Source: CAYSWV01 sp964434865
GTDB taxonomy: Bacteria; Cyanobacteriota; Cyanobacteriia; Thermostichales; Thermostichaceae
Reading direction: 5' to 3'
Assembly: GCA_964434865.1 (NCBI GenBank)
Contig: CAYSWV010000018.1
Location: 1-64,000 of the forward strand
Length of the DNA: 64,000 bases
Each line of letters starts with the position of its first letter. The first letter of the stretch is position 1. Position numbers and translations under genes: made by a program. The notes beneath the pieces were generated by a model, which saw only the letters and a program-made list of their open reading frames with translations, was not told where the DNA came from and made no database searches. Shown here piece by piece: positions 43,268 to 52,595 of the stretch.

Positions 43268-43627
43268 ATGACCACTGTTCTAGTCGTTGATGATGTCCAA
43301 TCCCAGATGGAGCTCATTTGCCAGGCTCTACGTTCAGGCGGATGGGGGATCACTCAAGCCTCTAATGGCAAAGAAGCCCTAGAACGGCTAAAAGATAGTA
43401 GTCCAGATATCGTAGTCCTAGATGTCATTATGCCAGATATGAGTGGGTTTGAAGTGCTCCGTCGGATCCGAAAGAATGCGACGACTCGCCATCTCCCTGT
43501 TGTAGTGCTAACCACCAAAAATGCTGAGCATGACAAAGCTTGGGGATTGGATATGGGGGCTAATGCTTATGTGACAAAGCCATTTGATCCTCATCATTTA
43601 GTTGATGTAATTCGTCAGTTAGTTTGA
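43268..43627 (+). CDS. pilH: CheY-like response regulator (PilH-like)
   Basis: The 119-residue single REC domain has the acidic pair in VLVVDDVQ, phospho-Asp52 in IVVLDVIMPDMSG, the Thr in VVVLTTK and Lys in YVTKPFDP. ATG at 43268 follows GGAG 8 bases upstream, better than the earlier frame start. It lies between the PatA-type regulator and CheW genes with 38-base spacers. It probably receives phosphate from the hybrid CheA encoded downstream. Confidence 0.92.
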   Translation: MTTVLVVDDVQSQMELICQALRSGGWGITQASNGKEALERLKDSSPDIVVLDVIMPDMSGFEVLRRIRKNATTRHLPVVVLTTKNAEHDKAWGLDMGANAYVTKPFDPHHLVDVIRQLV

Positions 43628-43665
43628 GTTCAGTTATTGAACTAGTTAGGCTGGAGTGATTAAGT

Positions 43666-44190
43666 ATGAGTGTATCAACTGAAACTATGACCCCTGAAAC
43701 AGGAACAGACCTCACTCAAGAACGAGCGTTTGTACTACTCTATCAGCAAGGTTACTTGGCCTGTCCTTTAGAAGATGTTCGAGAAATCCTGAACCCAGCT
43801 AGCTTGACTCTGACCCCCATCCCGAATACATTTCAATGCGTTCAGGGTCTTTTCAATCTGCGTGGCGATCTCTTGCCCGTTATTGATTTGGGTTATCTTA
43901 TTTACCAGCATCGCAATCGTGGTACTCAACCTAACCGCATTCTCGTATTGGAACTATGGGCTGGACCTCAAGGGGCTTTCCAACGATTGGGTCTTTTGGT
44001 TGAGCAGATCTTTCAAGTGGTGAACTGCCCAGTTGAGCGGATTCAAAAGTTATCTCAAGCTCAAACTTCAGTTGAAATCATAACGTCTGGACTTAAACCG
44101 TTTATTTCAGCTATCTGCCAACCTGATGATCAAACTCTTTGGCCGGTTCTATCTTCTAAGTCTGTTATGACATCTCAGTTATGGCTATAG
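43666..44190 (+). CDS. pilI: CheW-like coupling protein (PilI-like)
   Basis: The 174-residue protein has the CheW fold signature: CPLEDVREILNPASLTLTPI, VQGLFNLRGDLLPVIDL and the closing FISAICQ. It bridges receptor and CheA at the membrane. GGAG lies 9 bases before ATG. It sits in the usual place before the receptor gene. Confidence 0.9.
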   Translation: MSVSTETMTPETGTDLTQERAFVLLYQQGYLACPLEDVREILNPASLTLTPIPNTFQCVQGLFNLRGDLLPVIDLGYLIYQHRNRGTQPNRILVLELWAGPQGAFQRLGLLVEQIFQVVNCPVERIQKLSQAQTSVEIITSGLKPFISAICQPDDQTLWPVLSSKSVMTSQLWL

Positions 44191-44268
44191 TGATAAATTA
44201 TAGACTAAAGGCATCCAATTTTTTCGGCATACGTTGTTTCGGTACATGGTCTCGCGAGAGGAAGGTCA

Positions 44269-47200
44269 ATGACCCCACCATCTGTTTCTCTTGAAGTTGA
44301 GTCAAAAGGGTTGTCTGATCTGGAGTCATGTCAGGTACTCGAAGTCCAAACTGGATTATCGGCCTATCAGCAGGGTCACTATCGAGACGCTATTCTACCC
44401 CTGCAAGCTGCATTAAGTGATCCAAACTTAGATCCCGCTTATGTCGCTCCCATTCAATATTTCCTTGGCATAGCTTATTATCAGCTGGGGCACTATCAAT
44501 CTGCTAAATTATACTGGCAACTCGTTTTAGCCACTGAGGATCTCGCTTATCGCCTTGGGGCGCAGACTGCTATTGATCAAGTCGCTCTCAAGATCAGCAG
44601 CTCTCACTCCAAAGGTAATGGGACCTCTAATTCTCCAGCTTCCGAGATGACGGCTCAACCCCCTAATTCGTCAGGGATCCATCCTGCTACTTTCAAAACT
44701 GAAGAGACCGTTCTGCCTCACGAAGACTCTGTTAATGAAGACTCTGTTAATAATGTTGATCATAATAATGTTGATCATAAGGCCGAGGGTAATGCTAATG
44801 CCGATCTCGAAGAAATGGTTGCAATAGATTCAACCCCAGCAGTCGAGTTTTCATCAGTAACCTTGCCACCAGCTTTGCCTCTTAGCCTCTTAGCTCAGCA
44901 TAAATTTGCTAAAGGTATCTGGGAATGGTGGCACCACCAATCTATTCAAAATAAGCAGGTTAGCTTACTCTCTCTCTCTCAGATCCTTTCCTTTGCTCTG
45001 GTTGCAGGCTTCCTGGCTGCTCTTAGCATGAGTCTAGGACGTCAACCGATCAAGCAAGCTACCACCGAATTAGCTTTACTAGAATTGAACTATCAAAAGA
45101 ATTTCGATCGGTTGACACAAGCCTTGCAATCTCAAAGCCAAAACCCAGTTATCATTAATGCTGCATTGCAACAAAGTCCAGATCCTGAAACTCTATCGCT
45201 TTTAAATCAAACTCTAGTTGATCTCAAGATTGAAATCTCAGATTTAATTAATACTCAAGGTCAGATTATTGCCAGTCCGTCTCTTCCAGCAGGAAGTACG
45301 GTAGCTTATGATCCCAATGGATTTGTTGGTAATGCACTCACACAATCCACTCTTGCTGTAACCACAGAGCCAGTTGCTTACAGTGCCTTGGCCGCTCGAA
45401 GTCCTAGGCTTGCTGAAGTGGCGGCCCAACGAATCGGGCTTGACGCCTCTACTGATCCTACATTTTTGATTCAGTATGTGGTTTACCCCATCTCTGGACA
45501 AAATCAGGTTAGGGGTGCACTTGTAGCTGGAGATATCGTTGAAGCCACTACTCTGAGCACCACAGATCCCATCTTTGAAAGTGGAGTCTCTGCCATTTTA
45601 GCTGGGACATCTTTATCATCGCTGCAGACAATTCCCGTAGCGGCTAGTCTTCAACACTCCAATCAAGTGATTACTGATATCTCCCTATCTAGATCAGCTC
45701 TAAACCTAGCGGAGAGATCTCTAACAGCAGCTGATCCCGTTTATGGCCAAGCTCGAGTTAATCGTCAACCTTACAGATTGGTTGCCCAAGCGATTCGGGA
45801 TCAAGCTAATCAGCCTGTTGGAGTTCTAGTCAGAGGCCTAGTCCCTGATCCGCTCAATGCTCGTGTGGGCCTGCTGAGTATCATAATCTTAGTCGTCTTT
45901 CTGGTGTTGGCTGGTTTTAATATTTGGATGGGGCGGTACTTGGGTCGCCTGATCCTAGAGCCGTTGTTGCAGTTAGATCAAACTATGCGTCGTTACTTAG
46001 CTGGTGATTGGACAGCTCGAGCTGACGTTCAGACTCAGGATGAGATAGGTCAACTGACAGCTACCTTTAATCAATTGGCTACTCACATTCAACAACAGTC
46101 AGATACTGTAACAGCAGACGCCCAATACTATCAAGATCTAGCCACTCAAGCTTCTGAGACCCAAACTCAACTACAACAGGATATAGAAGCGATCGCTCTC
46201 ACAGTTAAGAAGATTGGCCAAGGCTTGCTAGACTCTCGGATTGATTTGGGACAACTCGATCAGACCAATGCAGATCTTCAAACATTAGGACAGGGCATCA
46301 ATCAGATGGCCCTACAATTGCGCTGGTCTCTCAAACAAATTCAAGAGCGATCAACTCTGGGTGTTACTGACAAACAATTGGAAGCTGATATTCAGACAGT
46401 AGCTCAGGGTGTAGCGGCAATTTCAGAAGGAGACTTTACGGTCCAGATTCAAAACCTCAATACTGAAGCTGTTCAGGAACTCGCGCAAGGCATTAACTTA
46501 ATGGCCAGTCAACTCCAAGAGTTTGTTGATCAGCAGCAATTTGAAACAGAACGCCAAGTGGCCCAAAAACAAGCGTTGTCAAATGAGATCCTGCGCTTAT
46601 TTGAAGAAATCAAAGGGGCTGCCCGAGGTGATTTAACAGTTAGAGCTGCAATTACAGACAGCGAACTTTCCTCTCTATCGGATGCTTTCAATTTTTTAGT
46701 GTCTACTCTAGAAGAAGTTGTGATCCAAATCAAAGCTGTGGTTCAACAAGTGAATCAAGATATGGAGCGCTCCTCCACCGTGACCCAACAGTTATCTGAT
46801 CAAGCTCTGGGTCAGGCTGAACAGATTGGTGCAGCTTTAAGTCGGATTTCGCAAATTTCTGATGCTATGCAAGCTGTTACTCACTCAGCTCACCAAACTG
46901 AAACGATTGCGAATCAGGCTGCTACAGCGGCAGATGCAGGTGGACAGGTTATGGATCAGACAGTAGATGGTGTAAATAGCTTACGATCAACCATGGCTGA
47001 AACGGCTAAAATGATGAAGCGGCTAGGGGAAAGTTCACAAGAAATTGGCCAAATTGTCAATGTTATTAGTGAAATTGCTCTACAGACCAATATGCTGGCG
47101 CTGAATGCTACGATTGAAGCAGCCCGAGCTGGTGAACAAGGGAAAGGATTTGCTGTTGTTGCTGAAGAAGTCCGTAAATTGGCTGAGCGCTCAGCCCAGG

Positions 47201-47571
47201 CCACTGAAGAGATTGAAACAATTGTGGACTCCATCCAGGTTGAAACCCAGCAGGTGGCGACTGCCATGGAAATGAGTACCCAAGAAGTGGTCACTACCAC
47301 ACAGCTAGCTGCCGAGGCTAAAAGCTCACTCAATCAGATCATTAAAGTCAGTCGAGATATTGATGCCCTGGTGGCCCAAATTGCTGTTGCGGCTCAACAA
47401 CAGTCCTCTAATACGATTGAATTGACAACTCAAGTTCAGCAAGTTAACCAAATTGCCGGGCAAACTGCTGATCAAGCCAGCCAAGTTTCGGCTCAGCTCC
47501 AATCTCTGGTCCAAGTTGTTGATACCTTGCAAGATTCTGTTGAAGATTTCCGGACCACTGAAGATGTATAG
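44269..47571 (+). CDS. pilJ: methyl-accepting chemotaxis protein with N-terminal TPR-like region (PilJ/HmpD-like)
   Basis: The 1100-residue receptor begins with a cytosolic TPR-like segment (about 25-110; SAYQQGHYRDAILPLQAAL, YFLGIAYYQLGHYQSAKLYW), a low-complexity linker with short duplications, membrane segment 1 (about 236-255), a periplasmic sensor domain (about 256-530), membrane segment 2 (about 534-556), HAMP domains (WTARADVQTQDEIGQLTATF and later GDLTVRA units) and the signalling hairpin with tip LNATIEAARAGEQGKGFAVV near residue 945. It lacks the bilin GAF domains of PixJ. The AGGAAGG ribosome site is just before ATG. It should report an unknown cue to the hybrid CheA encoded next, whose start codon overlaps this stop. 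Confidence 0.93.
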   Translation: MTPPSVSLEVESKGLSDLESCQVLEVQTGLSAYQQGHYRDAILPLQAALSDPNLDPAYVAPIQYFLGIAYYQLGHYQSAKLYWQLVLATEDLAYRLGAQTAIDQVALKISSSHSKGNGTSNSPASEMTAQPPNSSGIHPATFKTEETVLPHEDSVNEDSVNNVDHNNVDHKAEGNANADLEEMVAIDSTPAVEFSSVTLPPALPLSLLAQHKFAKGIWEWWHHQSIQNKQVSLLSLSQILSFALVAGFLAALSMSLGRQPIKQATTELALLELNYQKNFDRLTQALQSQSQNPVIINAALQQSPDPETLSLLNQTLVDLKIEISDLINTQGQIIASPSLPAGSTVAYDPNGFVGNALTQSTLAVTTEPVAYSALAARSPRLAEVAAQRIGLDASTDPTFLIQYVVYPISGQNQVRGALVAGDIVEATTLSTTDPIFESGVSAILAGTSLSSLQTIPVAASLQHSNQVITDISLSRSALNLAERSLTAADPVYGQARVNRQPYRLVAQAIRDQANQPVGVLVRGLVPDPLNARVGLLSIIILVVFLVLAGFNIWMGRYLGRLILEPLLQLDQTMRRYLAGDWTARADVQTQDEIGQLTATFNQLATHIQQQSDTVTADAQYYQDLATQASETQTQLQQDIEAIALTVKKIGQGLLDSRIDLGQLDQTNADLQTLGQGINQMALQLRWSLKQIQERSTLGVTDKQLEADIQTVAQGVAAISEGDFTVQIQNLNTEAVQELAQGINLMASQLQEFVDQQQFETERQVAQKQALSNEILRLFEEIKGAARGDLTVRAAITDSELSSLSDAFNFLVSTLEEVVIQIKAVVQQVNQDMERSSTVTQQLSDQALGQAEQIGAALSRISQISDAMQAVTHSAHQTETIANQAATAADAGGQVMDQTVDGVNSLRSTMAETAKMMKRLGESSQEIGQIVNVISEIALQTNMLALNATIEAARAGEQGKGFAVVAEEVRKLAERSAQATEEIETIVDSIQVETQQVATAMEMSTQEVVTTTQLAAEAKSSLNQIIKVSRDIDALVAQIAVAAQQQSSNTIELTTQVQQVNQIAGQTADQASQVSAQLQSLVQVVDTLQDSVEDFRTTEDV
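44722..44781. repeat. two adjacent 15-bp tandem duplications inside the receptor gene
   Basis: gaagactctgttaat occurs twice (44722-44736, 44737-44751), followed by aatgttgatcataat and aatgttgatcataag (44752-44766, 44767-44781). They encode EDSVNEDSVN then NVDHNNVDHK in the linker between the TPR part and membrane segment 1, keeping the frame. Confidence 0.92.
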
Positions 47572-50500
47572 TACTTCTAACGATGACAGCTATGTTAAGC
47601 AGCTGTTCCTAGCCGAAATTCAAGAGGCATTACAAAACTTTGAGCAAGAGTTGTTAGCCCTTGAAAGACGTCCTATGTCTGGGAGTCAGGCCTTCCGCAC
47701 CTTACAGCGGCTAGCTCATTCTATTAAGGGTGCAGCCTCAATGGCTAAAGCCACTCATCTGAGTCAATCCATTCATGCAGTTGAAGACACGTTAACTGAG
47801 GTGGTGCCCGTTTGGCCAGAACTAACAGCACCAGAGCAAACTCAAGTTCTATCCCAGCTTCTACAATCGTTGGATGGTCTCAATCAAGATCTCGCCCTAT
47901 TTGAACAGACCATGCATACGGCCCCCCAGCCCGCCTCCAACTCAGCTACTACCGAACCAACCCCTACCGATACCGATATTGATCTCAGCCTGTTAGATGA
48001 CCCGATGCTCTCTATGGCCTCTACGGATCTGGACTCAGAGTTTGATCCAGGGTTACTTGATACCTCATCAGACCTAGATGATGTCACTGTAGAGGATCTG
48101 GAATTAGAGTTTGATCCAGGGTTACTCGACACCTCATTAAACCTTCTAGATGAGGCTACTGCAGAGTTTGATCCCTCCTGGCTTGATGAACCGGCAGATC
48201 TACCTGAAGCTGACCTGGACTCAATGGAACTGGATCTAGCTTTGAATGAAGAAGACCTTTCAGAGTTAGCATTAGAGCTTGAGTTTGATCCTAGCTTACT
48301 GAATGCAGGAACTCTCCTAACTGGATCGACAGATCCCGAACTCAACTCTGGACCTTCAAATCTGGAAATCCCTCACTTTGAAGCAGGATCTGATCTCGAT
48401 CAACTATTAGATGTGGAACCTCATCAGTCTGATTCAGCTGAAGATCAAGCCCTAATCACGATTTTCTTCAATGAAGCTAGAGAGTTTTCTCAGCTGTTGA
48501 TGACCCAAGTTCAAGCCCTGCGCCAACCTACCGTCCCTAATATCAGCCAACTGTTCCGAGAATTGATTCGCTCAGCTCACTCTTTAAAAGGTTCAGCAGC
48601 CATGTTTGGGCGGGGCCAGCTCGCAGCTGCTATGGCTCAAATTGAAGAGCAATTTAAAGGTATCCAACTGTTGTGGAGTGCTTGGACTGTAGAGCAACAT
48701 CAACAATGGTTTAACCAGATTCAACCCATACTAGAGCTAGTCGTCAGGATTGTAGAGGCCGATCAATCAGGATTAGAGACAGATCCCAGCCTAACAGAAT
48801 TGAGTTTAGCGCTGGGCCAGTTGCCTCAGCTGGAGATCTCAGAGGTCGATCAGCCCCAGCCGCAATCGCCTAGCTTATTAGAAACGATGTTATCTAGAGA
48901 CTTTCCCCCCTTAATTGCTCAACTTAAAGCCTTATGCCAGCTAGAGCCTTCTAATGAAATCTCGATTCAAGAGAGTGTCCCTGACGTCTTGGAATTACTC
49001 CAGAAACTCAATGCCTTGTCAACCATGTTACAGCTTAGTGAATTACAAACAGCTATCGATCCACTTGAGCTGATCACGGCCCAAGCGCTCTTTGACGAGT
49101 CCAGCTTAGTCACCTTACCAGAGCAATGGTTAAGCGGCATCGCCACTATTGAAACAGTGAGCCAACAATTATTAACTGATCTCAAACAAGCCCAGCCTGA
49201 AGTTCAGCCCTCAGATCCCAATCTTGAAGCCATTGAAAAGGTTCCAGAACCTGGCCCCCTGACCCCAATCTTTTCTCGAGTGGATGCCCGCCGCTTAGAT
49301 GCTGTGATGAATTTAGTGGGTGAACTGATCATTCAACGGACCTATCTAGATCAGGAACGTCAGGACTTGAATCGGTTGGCTCGTCAAACAAAACTGATCA
49401 TGCAGCAAATGCGACAAATCAACCAACAACTCCGAGAATCCTATGATCAGCTTAATATTGGTCAGGGTTCAGCTTCTTTAGGCTCTAACTCCCATGATTT
49501 TGATAGTTTGGAGTGGGATCGACACACCCAAGTGCATGAAGCTGCTCATCACTTAATGGAATCTTCTGCCTTACTACGAGAAAAAATAGAGGATTTAGCT
49601 CAAATTGAGCGCAGAATGGAGCAAACGGGAACTCAATTCAACCGGATATGTGCCGAACTCTCTAACCAAGCCACACGACTACGAGTTGCTCCCTTCTCAC
49701 AAATTGTGACGCATCTCCCCCGAGCTATCAGAGATCTCTGTAAGACCTATCAAAAATCTGTGGAGCTAGTGATCTATGGGGGTGAGGTTGAAATTGATGA
49801 ACAGATCTTATATCAACTTCAAGATCCCATTACCCATCTAGTTCGTAATGCCTTTGATCATGGGATTGAATCACCCGATGAACGACAAACAGCTGGCAAA
49901 CCAACAACGGGCCGGATTGAAATTGAGGCCAGACACTCAGGCAGTCGGACATTGATTACTATTCAAGATGATGGCCGGGGGATCGACCCAGAACGAATTC
50001 GTCAGAAAGCTATTCACCAAGGTCTATACACAACTGAACAAGCAGAAGCTTTAACTGAGGCCGAACTGCATCGGCTCCTTTTTGTGCCAGAGTTTAGCAC
50101 GGCTGACCAAGTCACCCAATTATCCGGTCGAGGTGTGGGCTTAGATATTGTTGAAGCTGCTCTTATTCAACTGAGAGGTGATATTACTCTACAAACTCGT
50201 TTGGGCCACGGCACAACCTTTACTCTAGGGTTACCTTTAGTGTTATCCATTATGCCAGCTTTGTTGGTTAGGGTTGAACGTGATATCTTGGCGATTCCAC
50301 AGGATCGAATTATCCAAATTATGCGCATCACCCCAGAGGAGTTGCAACAGACGGACTCATCAGCATCCAACCTACAAGTCCACTGGCAGGACCAAGCTCT
50401 CCCCGCATTTAGAATTCCTGAGTTACTGCGCTACCACATACCTCATCCTGATCAAGGTACCCTGAATCCTCTCACCGTTGAACGAACTAAAATACCTGTC

Positions 50501-51127
50501 GTTATTCTTAAAGACTCAACCACCAACAAAGACTCACAGATCCAAGCCAAAGCAGCTGTGCTAGTGGATCAGTTAATTGGACAACAGGATATCGTTTTGA
50601 AAGCTCTACCCTCAGGACTCCCTCAGCCTGTCGGGGTTAGTGGGGCAACAGTTTTAGGAACAGGACGGGTTGTACTGGTGCTGGATCCAGATCAACTCCT
50701 TGATCAAGCTAGTCATTATCAAGAGTCACCTCTCGCCACTGAGATCGACATCCCTATGGCCCAACGCATTCTGGTTGTTGATGATGCTTACTCAGTCCGC
50801 AGCATGATAGTATCGACCCTCAGTCGGGCTGGATACCAAGTTGAACAAGCTCAAGATGGTCGTGTTGCTGTGTCTCGACTTGCTGTAGATCCAAACTATC
50901 AAGCCATCATTACTGATCTAGAGATGCCCAGACTTGATGGATTCGGACTGCTGCGTCACTTACAATCACAGCCACATTTGGCTCAGATTCCAACCATAGT
51001 CTTGACATCTCGCAGTGCCAGCAAGTACAGAGAAAAAGCATTAGAGCTACAGGCTAAAGGTTACCTGACTAAGCCGTTTCAAAAGCGAGATCTTCTGACC
51101 CTAGTTGAGCAACTGATCAACGCTTAA
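47564..51127 (+). CDS. pilL: hybrid CheA histidine kinase with two HPt domains and REC (PilL/HmpE-like)
   Basis: The 1187-residue protein has HPt1 with His52 (RLAHSIKGAASM), an acidic linker (about 125-290) with EFDP-x-LLD repeats, HPt2 with His339 (SAHSLKGSAAMFG), a dimerisation domain (VDARRLDAVMNLVGELIIQR), the CheA ATPase (N-box HLVRNAFDHGIESPDERQ, G-boxes DDGRGIDPERIR and GRGVGLDIVEA), a CheW-like domain (about 900-1035) and REC with phospho-Asp1118 (IITDLEMPRLDGFG). ATG at 47564 overlaps the receptor stop by 8 bases; the frame begins further upstream but that part is the receptor in another frame. It is the central kinase of this operon. Confidence 0.94.
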   Translation: MYSTSNDDSYVKQLFLAEIQEALQNFEQELLALERRPMSGSQAFRTLQRLAHSIKGAASMAKATHLSQSIHAVEDTLTEVVPVWPELTAPEQTQVLSQLLQSLDGLNQDLALFEQTMHTAPQPASNSATTEPTPTDTDIDLSLLDDPMLSMASTDLDSEFDPGLLDTSSDLDDVTVEDLELEFDPGLLDTSLNLLDEATAEFDPSWLDEPADLPEADLDSMELDLALNEEDLSELALELEFDPSLLNAGTLLTGSTDPELNSGPSNLEIPHFEAGSDLDQLLDVEPHQSDSAEDQALITIFFNEAREFSQLLMTQVQALRQPTVPNISQLFRELIRSAHSLKGSAAMFGRGQLAAAMAQIEEQFKGIQLLWSAWTVEQHQQWFNQIQPILELVVRIVEADQSGLETDPSLTELSLALGQLPQLEISEVDQPQPQSPSLLETMLSRDFPPLIAQLKALCQLEPSNEISIQESVPDVLELLQKLNALSTMLQLSELQTAIDPLELITAQALFDESSLVTLPEQWLSGIATIETVSQQLLTDLKQAQPEVQPSDPNLEAIEKVPEPGPLTPIFSRVDARRLDAVMNLVGELIIQRTYLDQERQDLNRLARQTKLIMQQMRQINQQLRESYDQLNIGQGSASLGSNSHDFDSLEWDRHTQVHEAAHHLMESSALLREKIEDLAQIERRMEQTGTQFNRICAELSNQATRLRVAPFSQIVTHLPRAIRDLCKTYQKSVELVIYGGEVEIDEQILYQLQDPITHLVRNAFDHGIESPDERQTAGKPTTGRIEIEARHSGSRTLITIQDDGRGIDPERIRQKAIHQGLYTTEQAEALTEAELHRLLFVPEFSTADQVTQLSGRGVGLDIVEAALIQLRGDITLQTRLGHGTTFTLGLPLVLSIMPALLVRVERDILAIPQDRIIQIMRITPEELQQTDSSASNLQVHWQDQALPAFRIPELLRYHIPHPDQGTLNPLTVERTKIPVVILKDSTTNKDSQIQAKAAVLVDQLIGQQDIVLKALPSGLPQPVGVSGATVLGTGRVVLVLDPDQLLDQASHYQESPLATEIDIPMAQRILVVDDAYSVRSMIVSTLSRAGYQVEQAQDGRVAVSRLAVDPNYQAIITDLEMPRLDGFGLLRHLQSQPHLAQIPTIVLTSRSASKYREKALELQAKGYLTKPFQKRDLLTLVEQLINA
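48038..48300 (+). repeat. coding repeats EFDPxxLD in the CheA linker
   Basis: The motif EFDPGLLDTS or a variant begins at 48038, 48107, 48164 (EFDPSWLDEP) and 48281 (EFDPSLLNAG). The first two copies are nearly identical in DNA. All are in a very acidic Asp/Glu/Leu-rich linker between two HPt domains. Confidence 0.85.
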
Positions 51128-51388
51128 AATTTCAGAATCGGGTTCCTGTTCAACTAACCAGATCTTACCCTCAATGTTTTTGGAAGTTGCTTTAGCTCTA
51201 GCTGCAGTACTTATGCATCTCCCGTTGTTAAATTTTTCAAGTACATGTTGAACTATAGAAGAAACAGGAATTAGTCATGAATGAAACCATCATGCTATCA
51301 GAATCACTATTATCCACCTTTCATTCACAGTTGTTGCTTATATCTTGGGTGTGATACATCTTAATAAGTGTGAATTGAGGATAACCCC

Positions 51389-51550
51389 ATGGATGCTGTC
51401 AGGATCATTGCAGCCATATTACTGCCACCTTTGGGTGTATTTCTACAAGTTGGATTCGGCGTGGATTTTTGGATCAATATAGTGTTGACTTTATTCGGCT
51501 ATATCCCTGGTATCGTCCATGCCGTATGGATCATTGCTAAACGGAGCTGA
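51389..51550 (+). CDS. Pmp3/YqaE (UPF0057) family small membrane protein
   Basis: The 53-residue frame reads MDAVRIIAAILLPPLGVFLQ and continues VGFGVDFWINIVLTLFGYIP, GIVHAVWIIAKRS. The ILLPPLGVFLQ and LTLFGYIPGIVHAVWII segments are the Pmp3 family signature (two membrane spans). Such peptides in plants, fungi and bacteria affect membrane potential and respond to salt or cold. The gene stands alone between the chemotaxis operon and a lipid-kinase gene. Confidence 0.9.
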   Translation: MDAVRIIAAILLPPLGVFLQVGFGVDFWINIVLTLFGYIPGIVHAVWIIAKRS

Positions 51551-51645
51551 AGGTAACTTGTTTCTTTAATAAGAAAGGGTATTTCAAGTTTATGATTTGG
51601 GATACCCATTTGTTTTATTGGCTATTACCTTAGGTGAGGAAACCC

Positions 51646-52548
51646 TTGAAACGTCAGTCTGTTGCTGTCATTTTTAATCCAGTTGCTGGTCAACATAGCC
51701 CTGAACAAACTCTAGCCCAACTTCAGGCCTACTTACAATCGACTTGTGATTTAAATATTTTGCAGACCAGTCAGACACTGGGGGCAAGGCAGCTCACTCA
51801 CCAAGCTCTGCAACACTCTATCGATCTCGTTATTGCTGCCGGTGGTGATGGCACTGTATCCCAAGTGGCACAAGAGTTAGTGCATAGTCAGATTCCCTTA
51901 GGTATTATCCCTTTGGGAACGGCTAACGTGTTTGCAATGGGATTAGGGATACCCGCTACTGTTGAATCTGCCTGTGAAGTAATTACCCAGCACCACATTC
52001 GAGATCTAGATGTAGGTATCTGCAATGGTCAGATCTTTATTGTGAAGACTAGCATAGGCTATGGTGCTGACACAATCCAGAATACTAGTCGTGCTTCTAA
52101 AAATCGCTGGGGTCTGCTAGCTTATATCTTACAAGGCATTCGTCAATTGAAAACTCTTAGATCTTACACTGCTAAAATTGAAACTGAACAGGAGACTATC
52201 CATGCGGTGGCCACCTCAGTAACTGTTGCTAATAGCTCTTCAATAAGCTCCATCCTAGCTCAAGGGCCTGAGGCTGTCATTGCTGATGATGGCTTGCTAG
52301 ATATGACGGTCCTGATCGTTGATCATTGGCTACCCGCACTTCTGGCTTTTGCCGATCTATTTACCTCTGCCCTAAGACAAACAGCTGCTCAGGTGGGTAG
52401 TGTACATCGACGCGTCAAACAGCTGACGATAGAAACCAATCCACCCCGGCCGATAGTGATAGACGGCGATCCGGCTGGCACAACCCCGGTTACTATTGAA
52501 TGTATTCCTCAATGTTTACAAGTGATTGTCCCTAGATCGGAACCCTAA
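51646..52548 (+). CDS. YegS/BmrU-type diacylglycerol/lipid kinase
   Basis: The roughly 300-residue protein has VIFNPVAGQHSPEQTL at the start, the GGDGT catalytic motif in VIAAGGDGTVSQVAQEL, IPLGTANVFAMGLGIP and IVIDGDPAGTTPVTIE near the C-terminus, the standard set for bacterial DagK-like kinases. It phosphorylates diacylglycerol or a related lipid at the membrane. The start is uncertain: TTG at 51646 has GGTGAGG 6 bases upstream, while the frame also opens with GTG at 51634 lying within that site. Confidence 0.88.
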   Translation: MKRQSVAVIFNPVAGQHSPEQTLAQLQAYLQSTCDLNILQTSQTLGARQLTHQALQHSIDLVIAAGGDGTVSQVAQELVHSQIPLGIIPLGTANVFAMGLGIPATVESACEVITQHHIRDLDVGICNGQIFIVKTSIGYGADTIQNTSRASKNRWGLLAYILQGIRQLKTLRSYTAKIETEQETIHAVATSVTVANSSSISSILAQGPEAVIADDGLLDMTVLIVDHWLPALLAFADLFTSALRQTAAQVGSVHRRVKQLTIETNPPRPIVIDGDPAGTTPVTIECIPQCLQVIVPRSEP

Positions 52549-52595
52549 GAGGTTAAAAATTCAAGAATTAAGGTTAAAGAGAGTTAAAAGTGTCA

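Noticed and set aside
46956..47333. 125-codon minus-strand frame
   Set aside because: Antisense shadow of the highly conserved MCP signalling domain.
47884..48345. 153-codon minus-strand frame, very Ser-rich
   Set aside because: It is antisense to the acidic repeat linker of the CheA gene; Ser-rich content is what the reverse of Asp/Glu/Leu codons gives.
42066..51127. Pix-type phototaxis operon
   Set aside because: The receptor has no bilin-binding GAF domains, so the operon is better described as Pil/Hmp-like.
51565..51580. TTTCTT-taat-AAGAAA hairpin after the Pmp3-like gene
   Set aside because: AT-only six-pair stem without a T-run; too weak to call a terminator.
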